The notes beneath the pieces were generated by a model. The model ran no database searches, had not been told where the DNA came from, and saw only the letters and a program-made list of their open reading frames with translations. DNA of 64,000 nt from Phoronis australis. Taxonomy: Eukaryota > Phoronida > Phoronidae. The stretch covers positions 524,851-588,850 of the forward strand of contig NMRA01000247.1 in assembly GCA_002633005.1 (NCBI GenBank), given 5' to 3'. Below, piece by piece: positions 23,226 to 35,514 of the stretch (its first letter is position 1; each line of letters begins with the position of its first letter). A program made the position numbers and the translations under genes.

Positions 23226-25620
23226 GACAGTGTCCACCGTCTCTAGCTGACTACAGACGGTGTAGCGCCTGTAGGTTCATACGCTGGAAGCTTTTCGGCG
23301 AATTATGCCTCAGACTGACTAAAACATTAAAGTCCCGTTGTTATAAGTAGTTTGAACATAAAGGGACACCTTAGGGGGCTGTCGATGCATTTAATTCCTT
23401 CCAGCTCAAAGAAATACTCCCATTATCAAACTTTTTCTTCTAGCAGTCCCTTGTTTAGTCCCCAAAATCAGTAACTCGCCATTTTTAACACAACGCAAGA
23501 AAGGTGGTATGATGTCATATCTCTTGGTGTGTGCAGTGTAAAAATTGTGAGTTACCGATTTTGGCTGGCATTGAGACAGCCATTTTTAAAAAAATGACGG
23601 CTTGGACGGCATGGCTAAGACAGAAAAAAGACGGCCTTTTTCAAGACAACCTCGGCGTAAATGACGCTTGAATGAAGAATTTTAGCATTTATGATTAATA
23701 AATTTTATTGAAACCTACAATCCATTGTTTTAGTTTGATAAACATTCAGAAATAACTCAACATTACAGACTACTGTGATCAATTTTTACTGCATCAGCAA
23801 GTACTGGGAGCCATGGTTTTGGGGTAATACCTTACTGTTCTGTGACGTCATGGTGACCTCATACGGAATCCCCCATGTGGCGAGTGTGAAGAAATATTGC
23901 ATCCAGCGCTAACTAACCCGCACATGGACACTTAATCTTTGAAACTGAAGTACACAAATCTGAAGTTCAAAAGATTTGCCGTACTCTTAATGCTAATTGC
24001 CGACGCTGAAGTTGAACTCTCAACGTGTATTCGACAGAGCAGCCAATTTGAAATAGTACATGATGAAAAAATGAAACCCACTGACTAACCTGCTGTACAA
24101 ATGCCACCAATGTTACTGAACATGCAAACCAGATAAAACTTAGCGCAAACTTCCTTAATTTGTTCGCACTGTTCCGAATGAATGAATGAAAAATCCACCA
24201 GGGCCGAATGGCGGCTACTGATGCGCGAGGACGAGGCGCAAACTTCATGAGAAAAAGCAAAATGTTTCGTCTAATGTTGGTTACGTATTCAATGATTAAC
24301 TTAGCAGGAAAGTAAAAGCCTCGAAATACTTCAACTTTTTGCGGAATTCCATGATTATTGGGCGTTTTGAGTTTGCTGCGTTTTGCACTGTTTGCCATAT
24401 ATGAAAATGGAGGTCACCCACTGAACCAGGATGGTATTTGGCTCTTAAAACTGCTAGTATATGGTTCTTCTTTCGAATAAATGTATTGTAGCATAGTAGG
24501 AAATACTGTGATGACTTTGGACCAGGTAAGTGCCAATTTCAACAAGGCGTCCGTTTATAATGAACTGCAGAAGACGCTAACAACCACGATGTCTCTGGTG
24601 ACCACTGGCGACACTCGTAGCCAAACTCCAGGCGACTCCAATTTGTGAGTTAAGCGCTCAGAAAAACGATTGGAAAATGTAAAAATAAGAGCGCCAAATT
24701 CAAACATGATATTTTTTGCTAGTCATCTTATACGAGGCCAAGTCCGGGTACACAAGCGCGAGTGCAAATATGCCGTCACTCCTATTTTCGAGTGGAGATT
24801 TTCTCCTGTGTCGTGCACTAGTGGGCACGAGTTGCAAATTTGTTGAGAATATTTGTTCACTGTAGACTTGTGAATTGCAATACTGTGTGATGTATTCAAA
24901 TGTAGGTGCATGTACTCAAGGATATATTTCTCCATGTCCTTTCAAATGCGACTTCATTGTTTCTCATCAGTTTAAATTTTCTTCCTTAACTGCATTAAAG
25001 TAACACACTTCTTTTATGAGAGCTTCAAGATACATTGAGTTCTGAAGTCATGCTGTGGATTATCTGTCTAAAGTGCAACTCTACAGATTATCTTACAAAA
25101 AGAATTACAGATTTTGATTTTTTCAGTCTGGTGACAATGCACACATCCTGAATGGAATAAACCTTTTGATGTTTGTTTAGTTTCATTCTTTGTCGTCCTT
25201 TGAACAAGAATAAAACATGTAAACCCTTTTAATATAAATTACAATTTTTCCCTCAGCAAGAGGGGGAAACCCCCGCCCCCTGACCTCCGCCTTGACACGT
25301 CATTCTCACAAATTTGGACCCCATTTTTTCAAATCCTAGATGAGTCCCTGGTGCTCAAAGAAAAAGTTTGATAACCGAACTGTTTTTTCAAGAAGGAAGG
25401 ATTAAGTACATTGACTACCTCTTGAGCTGAGGTGTCCCTGCGCAAAAGGTATATTTATAACAACGTGACTTTGATGTTTTAGTCAACTTGAATGTGAGGC
25501 ATAATTCACCAAAAAGCTTCCAGCGTATGAAACTCCTATAGGAGCTCCACCATCTCTACTGGGCCAGTAACAGACAGTGATCACTGTCTACTGGAGACGG
25601 AGGTCACTGTCTAGCACATG
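23225..25620. mobile_element. ~2.4-kb element with long (~200 bp) terminal inverted repeats
   Basis: The left arm (for example CATACGCTGGAAGCTTTTCGG and CTAAAACATTAAAGTC) recurs inverted at 25430-25540, down to the outer CACTGTCTA(G/C) words at both ends. A 143-codon minus-strand frame lies inside. The superfamily is unknown; the exact ends are uncertain by tens of bases because the arms are imperfect. Confidence 0.55.
23967..24398 (-). CDS. Unrecognised ORF with one hydrophobic segment, inside TIR element
   Basis: A 143-codon frame starts MANSAKRSKLKTPNNHG, is basic for about 75 residues, then has a hydrophobic stretch (FALSFIWFACSVTLVAF, about residues 83-99). A possible donor (CAGCAG|GTTAGT) follows codon VQQ, which would make this a first coding exon. 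I do not recognise the family. A loose similarity to the pre-TM1 region of DEG/ENaC channels was considered but is not convincing. The position within a TIR-bounded element argues for a transposon passenger or chance. Confidence 0.25.
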   Translation of the reverse strand: MANSAKRSKLKTPNNHGIPQKVEVFRGFYFPAKLIIEYVTNIRRNILLFLMKFAPRPRASVAAIRPWWIFHSFIRNSANKLRKFALSFIWFACSVTLVAFVQQVSQWVSFFHHVLFQIGCSVEYTLRVQLQRRQLALRVRQIF

Positions 25621-25639
25621 CACCTTTAATAATTAGCCC

Positions 25640-27000
25640 TCGACGATGTGCTATGATGAAAGGTTTCCAATGCTCTCCAATGTGGATGCCCGCCAGGTAC
25701 TTCCGGAACAGCTCCAATCATGTCAAATCTCACAGAAATTTAAGTAAGATAGCAGTTGTATACCTTTCTCTTTATTTATACTATCGACCGTCTAGGGCTA
25801 ATAAACTAATCAAAGTTGCCTGAGGCTGTGCTGTCTAGTAACACTCCAGACACATTTGCTTGATTTTTTGCAACACCTCATTTTCAAGTCTGAGATATCA
25901 GTCTTACTATTTCCTGAGCTGATTTACAGTTTAAGCTTTTGCCCTCAGGCTGTCACAGTCAGTTAAAACCACAGGCACTTTTGACAGCCGCTTGACATGA
26001 TACCAAACAGAAGAGTGAATGTACACTTAGGATAGGGCGCCGCCATCTTTTTTGAGCAGTACCACCTGGCGATGAAAACACTACAGCGACACCTGTGTGG
26101 TAATTTACCACACAAGTCACCGTCACATGCGGATATCAGCCGGACTGATTCAATCACTGTGCATTCCGTGAAATCAATTTTCCATGTGCAAAACGCAAAT
26201 CAAAAATCAGATTTTTGTTCATTATCCTATTCCGAGTATGCAAAAAGAAAAATCGAAAGCACTGTGTACAAACAACCCAACAAAATTTAGTAAATTAATT
26301 TTGTGTTCACTCTGCCCGCGTATTTTTATCATTTTTTGGTTTATTAAATCACATTGCATACCAATGAAAAGCCCAGTCATTCTGCTTTCCAACGATACGA
26401 CACATTCCGTCAATAGATGAAATAATTAGTAAGTTTGCTGCCAAAGAGGTCTTGGTCTCAAAGTGAATATTAGAAATTCAGTTGGAGCTAAATTCGAGTT
26501 TGGGGGGTATTCAGCTTTTTCAATAGAAGTTCCAGTGCTGGTTCCATAGAAATAAAAACTTACGACAATTTGGCATAATTTGAGAAAACCTGGAAAATCA
26601 CAAAATTTTGGCTGAGGTAAATTTTGACAATGAGGCTTTACTAAGGGTATGAAATAGTAAAGGAAAAAGTAATTTTGAAAAATCCTTAAAAGGTTTTGGC
26701 GTGAATTTCAGTACATTCAATATTCCCATGTATTCCTATGGGAGAATGGCTAACGTGTCTGTCATTTCAAAAGGCTTTTATTAAAAGCGGTACCAAACTA
26801 TTTAGAGCAGCCTATTTTCCTACACCAAACCAAGATGAAACGAAAGAATCGTCAAAACCGTGGGAGCTTTTATAAGTTTCTGTGAAATACCACCCAATAC
26901 GTATTATTTTACCAATTATATGAAGCTCTCCTGCATTGTAGGTAATACGCAGTTCACCCAAGACGTCATTCGCGTCTGTGACATCAAAAACATTGCACCT
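25640..27000. other. No gene recognised
   Basis: Several short frames but no motif or splice structure. Near 26066 ACCACCTGGCG is a partial CTCF-like word. Otherwise unremarkable AT-rich DNA. Confidence 0.5.
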
Positions 27001-27020
27001 AATGCCTGCGCTACGTCATC

Positions 27021-27282
27021 AGCGCGCACCCAGGGGGGTGGGGGGGGGGCTCCAACGAGCCCCCCATTTGCCGAAGTGGGCAAAAAAGTCTACCCCCGAG
27101 AGACAAAAAGTCCGAGAAAATGGAACAAAAGCCCACTAAAGAAGCGCAAACGCGCAATTCACTGTGGTGCTCCCGTTTCCTTTTTTTTTTTTTTTAACTC
27201 CGCCCTCTCTCTTTTGTTAGCAAGAGGTCCACAACGTCGGGAATTTGAGCCCCCCCATATTGAAGGCTGGGTGCGCGCATGG
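27021..27282. mobile_element. Short TIR element, GCGCGCACCCAG family, copy 1
   Basis: The left end GCGCGCACCCAGGGGG pairs with the right end CTGGGTGCGCGC. The interior shares ACAAAAAGTCCGAG and GGGCAAAAAAGTC-type words with copy 2 at 29538-29808. It contains G and T homopolymer runs. Confidence 0.6.
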
Positions 27283-27960
27283 TCATGAGTTTGATTCAAT
27301 TTCCGCTGGTGTGCAAAAGTGTGCTAGTAAAATGTTCGTATCATTATTCAAGCTCGTAAATCCAAAAACCAGCGTTTTCTTAGTTCTTTGCTCAGCGCTG
27401 TCACGTCGGACCGTGTTTTGGACTCCCGAAACGATACGATACGGTAAATAATATACAAATTAAGCAGTTTCTAAGCCTGAACAGAGATGCCATGGTTTAA
27501 AAAACTCGGCCTTTACAACCTAAGTTTTCAAAATAAAGACAACATTGAAAACCCTTTTGTAGATTTGCATACTTGGAAAAAGACGATCGTTTTGTGGAGA
27601 TTCGACCGGAACTCCCAAAATTCACCACAGTTTAGAGAAAAATTATCGGAAAGGCAGCCGGAGGGACACATAATGAACCTTTCAGTGAGGGGAGGAATGG
27701 GTTGTGAAAATTACGGTAAAGTCGCGCGATTTTCGGACACTCAAAATTAATTCCAATAGAAAAAAACATTCTTGGACGAATCTCGCGAAACATCATTTTT
27801 GTAGTGTCCGAATTTGGCGAACCTCCAAATTTGGTTTTCCGCTCGTGTCCGAATTTCGTGGGTGTACATTATTACGATGAGCGGTCATAGTATCAACATT
27901 ACTGGCTCGGTCATTTGATAGCAGTATAAGTGCTGGTCAATGGGTCTCAACGGTATGCGC
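27283..27960. other. No gene recognised
   Basis: An 87-codon plus frame (27487-27750) has no recognised motif; no repeat family was identified. Confidence 0.4.
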
Positions 27961-27964
27961 GATT

Positions 27965-28465
27965 AATTTTTGAAAAAACTAGCTTTCCCAATAAGAAATT
28001 TGCGTTGTCGGCGCACAAAGAACGTTCAGTCCCGACATGTATTGGTTCTTCTTTTCAAAAATGCGCTTTCTCAATATGAAATATTCGGCTTGCATTACCT
28101 GTCGCGTGCCGGTACTCAAAAATTTTTCTTGTCAAGTGGCGGATTTTTTTCAGTAATGCGCTATCTCATTTGAAATATCGGGCTGCGATGTGAAAAAAGA
28201 GTGTTCCTGGTGATAAATATGGGCTTTCCAATGAGTGGGTCTGGTTAGCGTTGTTGACGCACATGAAACGTCCCATTCAACTGATTCTTTTATGTAAAAA
28301 TGCGTTTTCTCAATAAAAAATGTCGAGTTTGGTTGTCAACGCACAAAGACCACTCCAATAAGTGCTTTTTTCAATGTGGTTTTCCAATAAAAGGCTGGAC
28401 TTGCGTATTCGACACACAAAGAGGGTTCCTGACCGTCAAAACATGCGCTTTCTCAATTTTAACGA
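27965..28465 (+). repeat. Degenerate ~80-100 bp tandem repeat
   Basis: The word AAAAATGCG(C/T)TTTCTCAATA and variants recur at about 28057, 28155, 28297 and 28443. The partner word CTTTCCAATAA(A/G)A recurs at about 27984, 28219 and 28380, each followed by a GC(A/G)CACAAAGA-like phrase. Copies are strongly diverged. Confidence 0.55.
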
Positions 28466-29537
28466 ATTTTGCGATAAAGGTAACAACAATGGATGTGGGA
28501 CGAGTGCAATGAAGAAAGTGATGGACAATGACGAGAACAGAGTATATATTTATATTTACATTTCTTAAACGCATCCGTGGGTCTGCTATAGTTACAAACC
28601 GAAACGCACGTTCACTCTGACACCTTTATTTCCATATTAACTGAAAGCTCACGTCGAATGATTGCAAAGACAATCATGATAGTGAAATGAGTAGTTTCTC
28701 ATCCACTCGTGATCTCGATTCATCGCTTAGGTAGTTATCTGAATTGTTGAAAAAGTGCATCTTACTAGTATACTCGGGACCACTGTCGTTTTACATATTT
28801 AGGCCTACTGCAAAAGATGGGAATGTGTCGACTCGTACAGTGCTGCGCGGCTGAAGACACTATTAGCTAACATATTGTATATAGAAGGGCGTGGTCTAGA
28901 CAGCGAATGCAATTTCAAATGCTACCAACACCAAATTCACCCAACCGTTCTTTACAAGTAAAACCTTTCTCATCCAAAGCCTTTGAAACGCCCAATGTTA
29001 ACTTAGTGATACACTGACGCGTCTTCATGCAACTTAGGTGACCCAACACATCTGGGTTCGATTTTAATGACAGGCTTAACTGCTGACAGTGAAAACTCTT
29101 GTGAAATCTGTTTGTGGATGAAATGAAACTGATAATCGTTAACATTTTCTGATAATCTGGGTGGAAGATAACAGGGCCGCTTCTTCTGATCGTCACCAGT
29201 TTAACGCCGTCCACGGTCGTCACCAATTTCACACAGCTCTCCCTCAGTCACCTGCTGCACACCAATGTCGATTTTGTGCCACTAATTCTACGAGTGTCGT
29301 CTAGGTGCACACCCCTCTGCTAAGACCGTGGTTGCGCACGTTGGAACAATAGGTTCTTCGACTTGAAGAAAAACGAAAACATTGGGACAGCGTGAACTCA
29401 TGAAATACGTAAATCAGGCAATTCCAAGAACCGCTCCACTATTTTCTACTTAATTTTCCACTTCTTTCTTAATATATACTTAACCAATTACAATCCTTTT
29501 CATTTCATTGCGTCATATATTCGCTACAGTTAATTAC
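28466..29537. other. No gene recognised
   Basis: The 105-codon minus frame at 28915-29232 has no recognisable domain. A short TA-rich microsatellite lies at about 28541-28565. Confidence 0.4.
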
Positions 29538-29808
29538 CATGGGCGCACTCGGGGGGAGGGGCTCGGGGGCACGAACGAGAACCCCAAATTGGCGGATTTG
29601 GCAAAAAGGTCCGCCTCAGTGAAACAAAAAGTCCGAGCAAAAGAGACAAAAGCCCACAAAACCCACGGGAAGTCGGCGCGGATGCACGGTTAGTGGGACT
29701 GATTATAGTGACCCCGTTTTTTTAGTCCTCGTTGATTTCCTTCAGTAAAAGGTATGCATATCGAAAAATTCGAACCCTCCATACATTTTAGGCTGGGTGC
29801 GCGCATGG
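29538..29808. mobile_element. Short TIR element, GCGCGCACCCAG family, copy 2
   Basis: The left end CCATGGGCGCACTCGGGG and the right end GGCTGGGTGCGCGCATGG are imperfect inverted repeats. The interior GTGAAACAAAAAGTCCGAG matches copy 1 at 27021-27282. Confidence 0.6.
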
Positions 29809-30131
29809 TTACGGACAATAGTTCTTCCTACTGGTCTTTGCTGATGGACGTCACACACTTCTGCTAAAATTTAAAGTATGAACAACCGCGAGTTTACTGA
29901 AGTCTTATTGTAAGTACAGAAATGTTGAAGAATAACAGTGACTATCTGAAGAGGGGAATACATAACAAAATAAAATATGGAAACACCAAACAAAAATCAA
30001 AACAACACTTACCTGTTGTAATAACGCCTTAAACGCGAACGTACTGAGCGACTTGCATAAACGGAATGTTAGTTGAACATGTTAGTTGAACAAAACTGTC
30101 TCAATGAAATTTTCATGGTTTACAGGTTTAA

Positions 30132-30385
30132 GAAGATCCACCGTAGATTTCCGTATATAAGCCCAGCAGAATATATGCCCAGTTTGCGTATCTTCAATTT
30201 TTCCCAAAAATATACCTGGGATGCATATCTGAGAATAAAAAAGCATGTTTGAAATATATTTAGGGCGAGCTACAGTATTTATACTATGTTCGTGTATTCG
30301 ATATTGCCGAGTATAGGACTTGGTGTATTTTTATATCCGACTTTTGGTTTCCGAACTTATATACGGAAAGCGCTGGTAATACTTC
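30132..30385. repeat. ~250-bp inverted-repeat element
   Basis: TTTCCGTATATAAG at about 30148 is repeated in reverse near 30357-30371, and internal words (ATATATGCCCAG, ATATACCTGGGATGCATAT) are also partly symmetric. It is a possible MITE; no target duplication was found. Confidence 0.4.
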
Positions 30386-33300
30386 CCAAAATTATTTACC
30401 CTTGCTGCAGGTAACGCGTCACCTCGTGTAAAAATAGAAGAATAATAATTAGCAATGTAACGGTCATCTCTTTCGAATCAAACACAATTAAATACACTTA
30501 CAGCTGAAATGCTAATAAAACTATCTTAGGTAACATATTCTGTAGTTTAAAGTCATATGATCCGTTTGTAGACGTTTTAAAAACATCGTGAATCTGCATA
30601 AAAACCATTGAAACATACTCTCTGACACTTAATTAGAACTTTTCGTAAGTATGGGGTCGATCTGCTGCCTGTACATATTTTTTCTTTTNGCCTTCGGACG
30701 TAACACTTCATAGATCTACCTCTCCCCGCCATTTGTAAAAATTCTGTTGACCTCTAGATCTGTGGCTGCGCATGCGTTGTTGTAATGTTTATAATCTGTT
30801 TAGCGGTCGGGATACTAAATTCTTTGTAAACATTTCATTCGTTTGTAGTATTTACAACGATTTTTTTTCAAACTTTTTGCACAAGTTGAAAGTTAATAAC
30901 TTTTTGAACTCCATGTCACATCAAAAAACCGGCTTAAACGGCGTTAAGAGGTTTTTTCTTCTATAACTCGGACCATAGGCCTTTAAGATCACGTTTTTTT
31001 TTTGTCTCAAAACTATCAACTGAAGGCGGTGACTTGGACAAGAAGACAACAAGGTCATGTGAAAAGTAGATATGGAACTCCTGGTCGGAAACACCTATCA
31101 GGTTCCAGGCCCGTTGCATCGGACTGCAGGTCCAGTATTCTTGTTAGCCTAGGATCACAAGAAGCAACGACTACCAAATCTGACTTAACTGACTTGTCAT
31201 TTCTCGAAATTGGTGGAGATTTTCTTAGTCGCCGCAGACAGAGAGTGTCACAGGGTACCAGTGTCTTTGTCTGGATTTATCTTAATGTTGGGACACCATG
31301 GAGTCCAGGGTGTTGTACCTCAGACGGTACAAGGCGCGAATTAACAAGACCACATGTACACAGACCAGTGGATGAGCAAGCAAGATTGGGCCACCGCAAT
31401 TTCAGTCTTTCTTAGGTCTACATAGTGGTAAAGCTCGTAACGCTAGGACGTCGCTAAAAAGCAAGAATTCATGAGATTAGTGATATATTGTCTTGTATTT
31501 TAATTGAAAACGCGTGATTTTGGTTAGATTTTTCTAGTCCCAAGAAAGCTACTGAACTCTACTAGCCTGCGTCGAGGGGCTCAAGGGTGAGAATCTCACG
31601 AGTACGCAAGACTGAAGACTTCGAGAGGTATGGTCAGGTATTGCAAGCGAAGCACACGACCACACTAGCTTCCTTTGCGAGATTCTTTCATCTGTGATGC
31701 ACATCGGCGAGAGCAACAGGGAATTTGTGGTTACGTGGATGTACCGTAGTTTTTGATATGTGTTAGTACAGAGCAAAGCATTTTGCGGGCGAATGGGCAT
31801 AAGACGGGTGCAATATCTCTGTAACAATTGGGTGTGCGCGGCCCGTCGTTTGTGTTGGGCTGTGTACTGCTTAACACGCAACGGCGTTTTTACGCGAATG
31901 AGCATTGCCAAGAAGACAATTACGAAGTGGCACTGAAAAACGAAAGACGTTTGAACTGCATACAGATTTTTACTGAAAAATTTTCGTTTCAACCCAAAAA
32001 TTGCATTGTCAAATGCACTGAATTCCTGTTTTGTGATGCTGTTGGCGTCAGGTTTTCTGAGGCTGTGTCCAACCAACCTCCACCGCTTTATCCGAGTCTC
32101 TACACTTTCATGCCGGTCCTCCGCCAGACCTTTTCATTTGTGATTTTATTCGACTATGTTATCCGTAGGATTTGTCGCAGACATCTATTTACGAAGACCT
32201 GGACTCTGTTCGACAATGTTTTCGTAAGTCTCCACGTCTCTGAAGCGTAAAGAAGAACAGCACAATAGAGTTGAAGATTCTTAACCTTTACTTGAGTGAG
32301 TAGGTCTTTTGAGCGCCATACAGGCATTACCATAGCACCGTGTCTGACAAGTTATGGGTTTCAACCCACGATTTTTGCCTCAAACGAAGTTTTGATTTCG
32401 GTAGGCCACTTCCTGTTCTTCCTGATCTGGGCACATAACATAGGGGTTGTCGAAAATATTTTTAACGGGGTCCGCCGTTGGGAATTTAGGAGACCAACCC
32501 TAAAGAGTTGCCAAGATGAAACCCTGACGCCAGTTTAAAGGTGACGGGTGGTTCCGAGAAAAATGTCATATTACACTTTCGGACAACGCGCGAAACGTAA
32601 CGTGCCTTTTGACGGAGGTTTTAAAGCTTACAAAGCGTTTTTCGAATAAAATGTGAATAACCTCTCCTTTTAATCTAAAAAACTGAAAATCCTTTCTGAA
32701 AGATGCTGTGGCCAATATGCGCCCCTTTTGCTCCATCTTAAAATGTAAATATTTCGCACTAAACTTATAAGAAAAGAGTGTTTTGCGGGAAAATTCGGTG
32801 CAAAACTTTCAGCTATCTGATTGACGCGTCCGTGTGTACTACCTATATGTATGCCCATCACACACGGATATCACAATCCTGGGGCGCGACAATGGAATTA
32901 TTTTAAAACCTGAAATTTAAACAAAATTGAATCTTTTGCCCACGAGTCGAAAGTTTTCATCTATCATAAAATAGCTGAATAGAGATGCACCTTCTGTTTA
33001 ATAGGGAGAGATCTAAACTCATGGTCCAGTATCCAAGCACCCAATATACACTACCCTGTAGGCTTCTAATGACCTAGTAGATCACCTGACAAAGTTCCAA
33101 GCATTTTCGGAATATTGATGACATTTAAATACTTACTTTAAAGCAGTCCAAAATTTATTACTACAATAACACCTTTCAACATTTCTTGACACAGTGACAT
33201 CCATGAGTTGACACAGTTCAAGAACTACAACACATCTAGAGAGTGCATAAAATTTGACTCTACACTCAGGCAAACTATGATACAAATTCCTTATCCTCAT

Positions 33301-33650
33301 TCAAGATAAAAACTTGAAGCAACCTCAACAAACAGGAAAGCAAAGTGCTGTATTAGGGAATGTAAAGTGATATAAATATGTAAAACCTCAAGCAAAATTC
33401 TGGAATTCCTATCACAAATTTAACAAAACTGCCATGATTTCAGTTTAGTAAAACCCTTAAGCACAACAATGAAAAGATAAAACAAACTGGAGGTGATTTC
33501 AGAGGTTTTGTAGTTATTGCCTTTAAGCCAACTTGTAGAGCTTGGTCTTTTACAAGCTGGGGTTGTTACCATGTATCATTTGATGCCCCAGTATGTATAT
33601 CAGTTGGACTTGTCAAGTTGCATCATTTGATACCCTAGCATGGTTAAGAA
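30386..33650. other. 3.3 kb without recognised gene
   Basis: There are several 130-175 codon frames on both strands (31002-31415 plus, 31549-32076 minus, 31828-32250 plus). None has recognisable motifs and the overlaps argue for chance. A single N lies at 30690. Confidence 0.4.
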
Positions 33651-33735
33651 ACAAGAGCAACGCAGAGCGTTGAAATGCGCCCACAATTGCACCGCATACG
33701 GTATCCTTCTAGGGTTGTTTATTGGTACCATAAAG

Positions 33736-33752
33736 TGGCCAGTAGAGGGCAT
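33736..33752 (+). promoter_or_regulatory. CTCF-like motif at the element's left side
   Basis: TGGCCAGTAGAGGGCAT fits the consensus CCASYAGRGGGC closely. Confidence 0.4.
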
Positions 33753-34046
33753 ATATGTAGTATGTTGTACTTTGCAGAATGAAAAGGCATGGTCATTATC
33801 TCCTCAATAGGCTAGGGGCAAAATGTGAGTGATCTTCATGATACAAGCACATCCTATACATCAGTTGCTTAAAGCACCACAGAAACATAGAATTAAAAAC
33901 AAATTTACCAACATACGAGATTAGCACAGCATTAGAATGCCAGAAACAAATTTCTACTTGGAACTTTTCCTTCATAGTCACGAAGTAACACAAAGTATAC
34001 ACCTGAAGACCTATGAAAATACAGAGGTCAATGTAAAATACTAAAA

Positions 34047-34514
34047 TTGCCACTAGAGGCATACCGGTAGTCAGAATCATCCTAAAGTCGTCATCGTCCG
34101 TTGTCAACATCACATAAATACACTTGCTAAATTTAGTAAAGATCCTGCAAACGGTTTGGGAGATACAGCCATGGGCGCAAAAAAAAAAAACTGCCACTAG
34201 GAGGCGCCACAGTAGTCGAAATCGTCTGAAAATCATTGTCAGCTGTCTTCCTTATAGTAAGCACATACACGCCAATTTTCACAATCATCCTTTGAGCGGT
34301 TTGGTTGATAGAGGGGTGGACGCAAAAATACAGACTCGAAAACAGTAAAAATGGCCACTAGGTGGCGCAAACTACGTCGAATCCATCTGAAAACAGTAGG
34401 ATAGCGTCATCTCACTAATAGGTGCCTACATACCAAATTTCATGAAAATCCGTTCAATACTTTTGAAGATACAAAGGTAAGCGTAAAAAACTAAAATTGC
34501 CACTAGGGGGCACA
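34047..34514 (+). repeat. Tandem ~145-bp modules with CTCF-like cores
   Basis: Module starts carry GCCACTAGAGGCAT (34049), GCCACTAGGAGGCGCC (34193), GGCCACTAGGTGGCGC (34353) and GCCACTAGGGGGCACA (34499), spaced 144, 160 and 146 bp. Each module then has a TAGTCGAA(A/T)CNGTC-like phrase, a CATACATGCCAATTTT-like phrase, and GGTTT(A/G)G(G/T)AGATA(C/G)AG near its end. Three diverged modules make a ~450-bp higher-order unit. Confidence 0.75.
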
Positions 34515-34712
34515 CCGGTAGTCGGATCCGTCCGAAAGTTCGCACATGCCGTCCCATTCATGAATGGAACATATGTGCCAAATTTCATGAACGTATGTCA
34601 AAGGGTTTTGGAGATAGAGCAGCGGACGCCGGACGCCGCCCGGACGGACGGACTGACGGACGGACGGAGATGACGGCATAATGCGTCCACATATAAATAT
34701 GTGGGCGCATAA

Positions 34713-35510
34713 TAACAAAATGAAAGTTCTTTGTAAATTCACAAATCCTATCTGAGTAAGGAACATACAGGTTGTGTACATAACATATCACACAAGAACT
34801 AATCAAGGTCCATCAAAAAGTACAACTCTAGGAATACAATTCATTTGGTATAAAAAATCTCTAGTTTAAGACCTCTAAAGTATAGGACATCCAGGTTCAA
34901 GATGAAATTGAATTTCAAATTTCTTGATGCAAAGAGTAACTATGAACATGGGGTAATAGCACTTAATAAAACTCCAAAAATAGCAGTCAATGCAACATTT
35001 CAAGAGTCTGCATGGTTTGTAACATGAAAATGAATAATTGTTTGTTATTGGCCATAACTCTTGAAATTGGTACAGCCAATATTACACACTTCACAAATTT
35101 GGTACAAGCTTTCACCTTGAGCAAAATGTTTACTTTTTCAGAACCATCAACCTGAAGAATTTTAGTGAAGTTCAATTTCTAAATGACCTCATTACATACC
35201 CACCACACAGATTAACTAACACTGAGACTCACACATGTAAAGATACTAATGTTTCAAGAATATTATGCAACCAGAGCATGTTGCATTAAAGAGATTACTC
35301 CTTGAACAAAACATGTTAAGGATTGTACAGAGAAACAACATTACTAAAAACATTGCTAAAAACTATGACTAACAAAATGATAATTGTCAGATGTATCACA
35401 TACACTTATATTGAGCAATACACAAAACCATACCTGTGTCCATCCAAGCAGCAAAAACTCAAGGTATCATTAACACTGCAGTAGAAGATAATCACTTACT
35501 TAGAAACAGT
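34713..35510. other. No gene recognised
   Basis: AT-rich sequence without coding or repeat features that I could name. Confidence 0.4.
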
Positions 35511-35514
35511 GTAA

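Larger units (their letters stand above)
33650..34712 (+). mobile_element. Helentron/pearl-like non-autonomous element, most complete copy
   Basis: The left end holds a perfect hairpin, CAACGCAGAGCGTTG (33658-33672), followed by AAATGCGCCCAC. A central tract of ~145-bp modules follows, then an ACGG-type microsatellite (34641-34668), then a right palindrome CCACATATAAATATGTGG (34687-34704) and GCGCATAATAAC. This order (hairpin end, core tandem modules, short microsatellite, terminal palindrome) is the architecture of pearl/HINE elements related to Helentrons. ATGCGCCCACA recurs inverted at both ends. No protein is encoded. Confidence 0.6.

Noticed and set aside
23967-24398. DEG/ENaC channel first exon
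   Set aside because: Only a hydrophobic segment and loose spacing agree; the conserved pre-TM1 HG motif and post-TM1 block cannot be aligned.
28541-28565. Promoter TATA boxes in TA-rich tract
   Set aside because: Simple TA microsatellite without any gene downstream.
31549-32250. Overlapping 175- and 140-codon frames on opposite strands
   Set aside because: No recognisable domain or splice structure; the overlap suggests chance openness.
33796-34236. 146-codon minus frame with membrane-like segments
   Set aside because: It is the antisense of a Helentron-like module tract; similar frames recur in other modules only by repeat homology.
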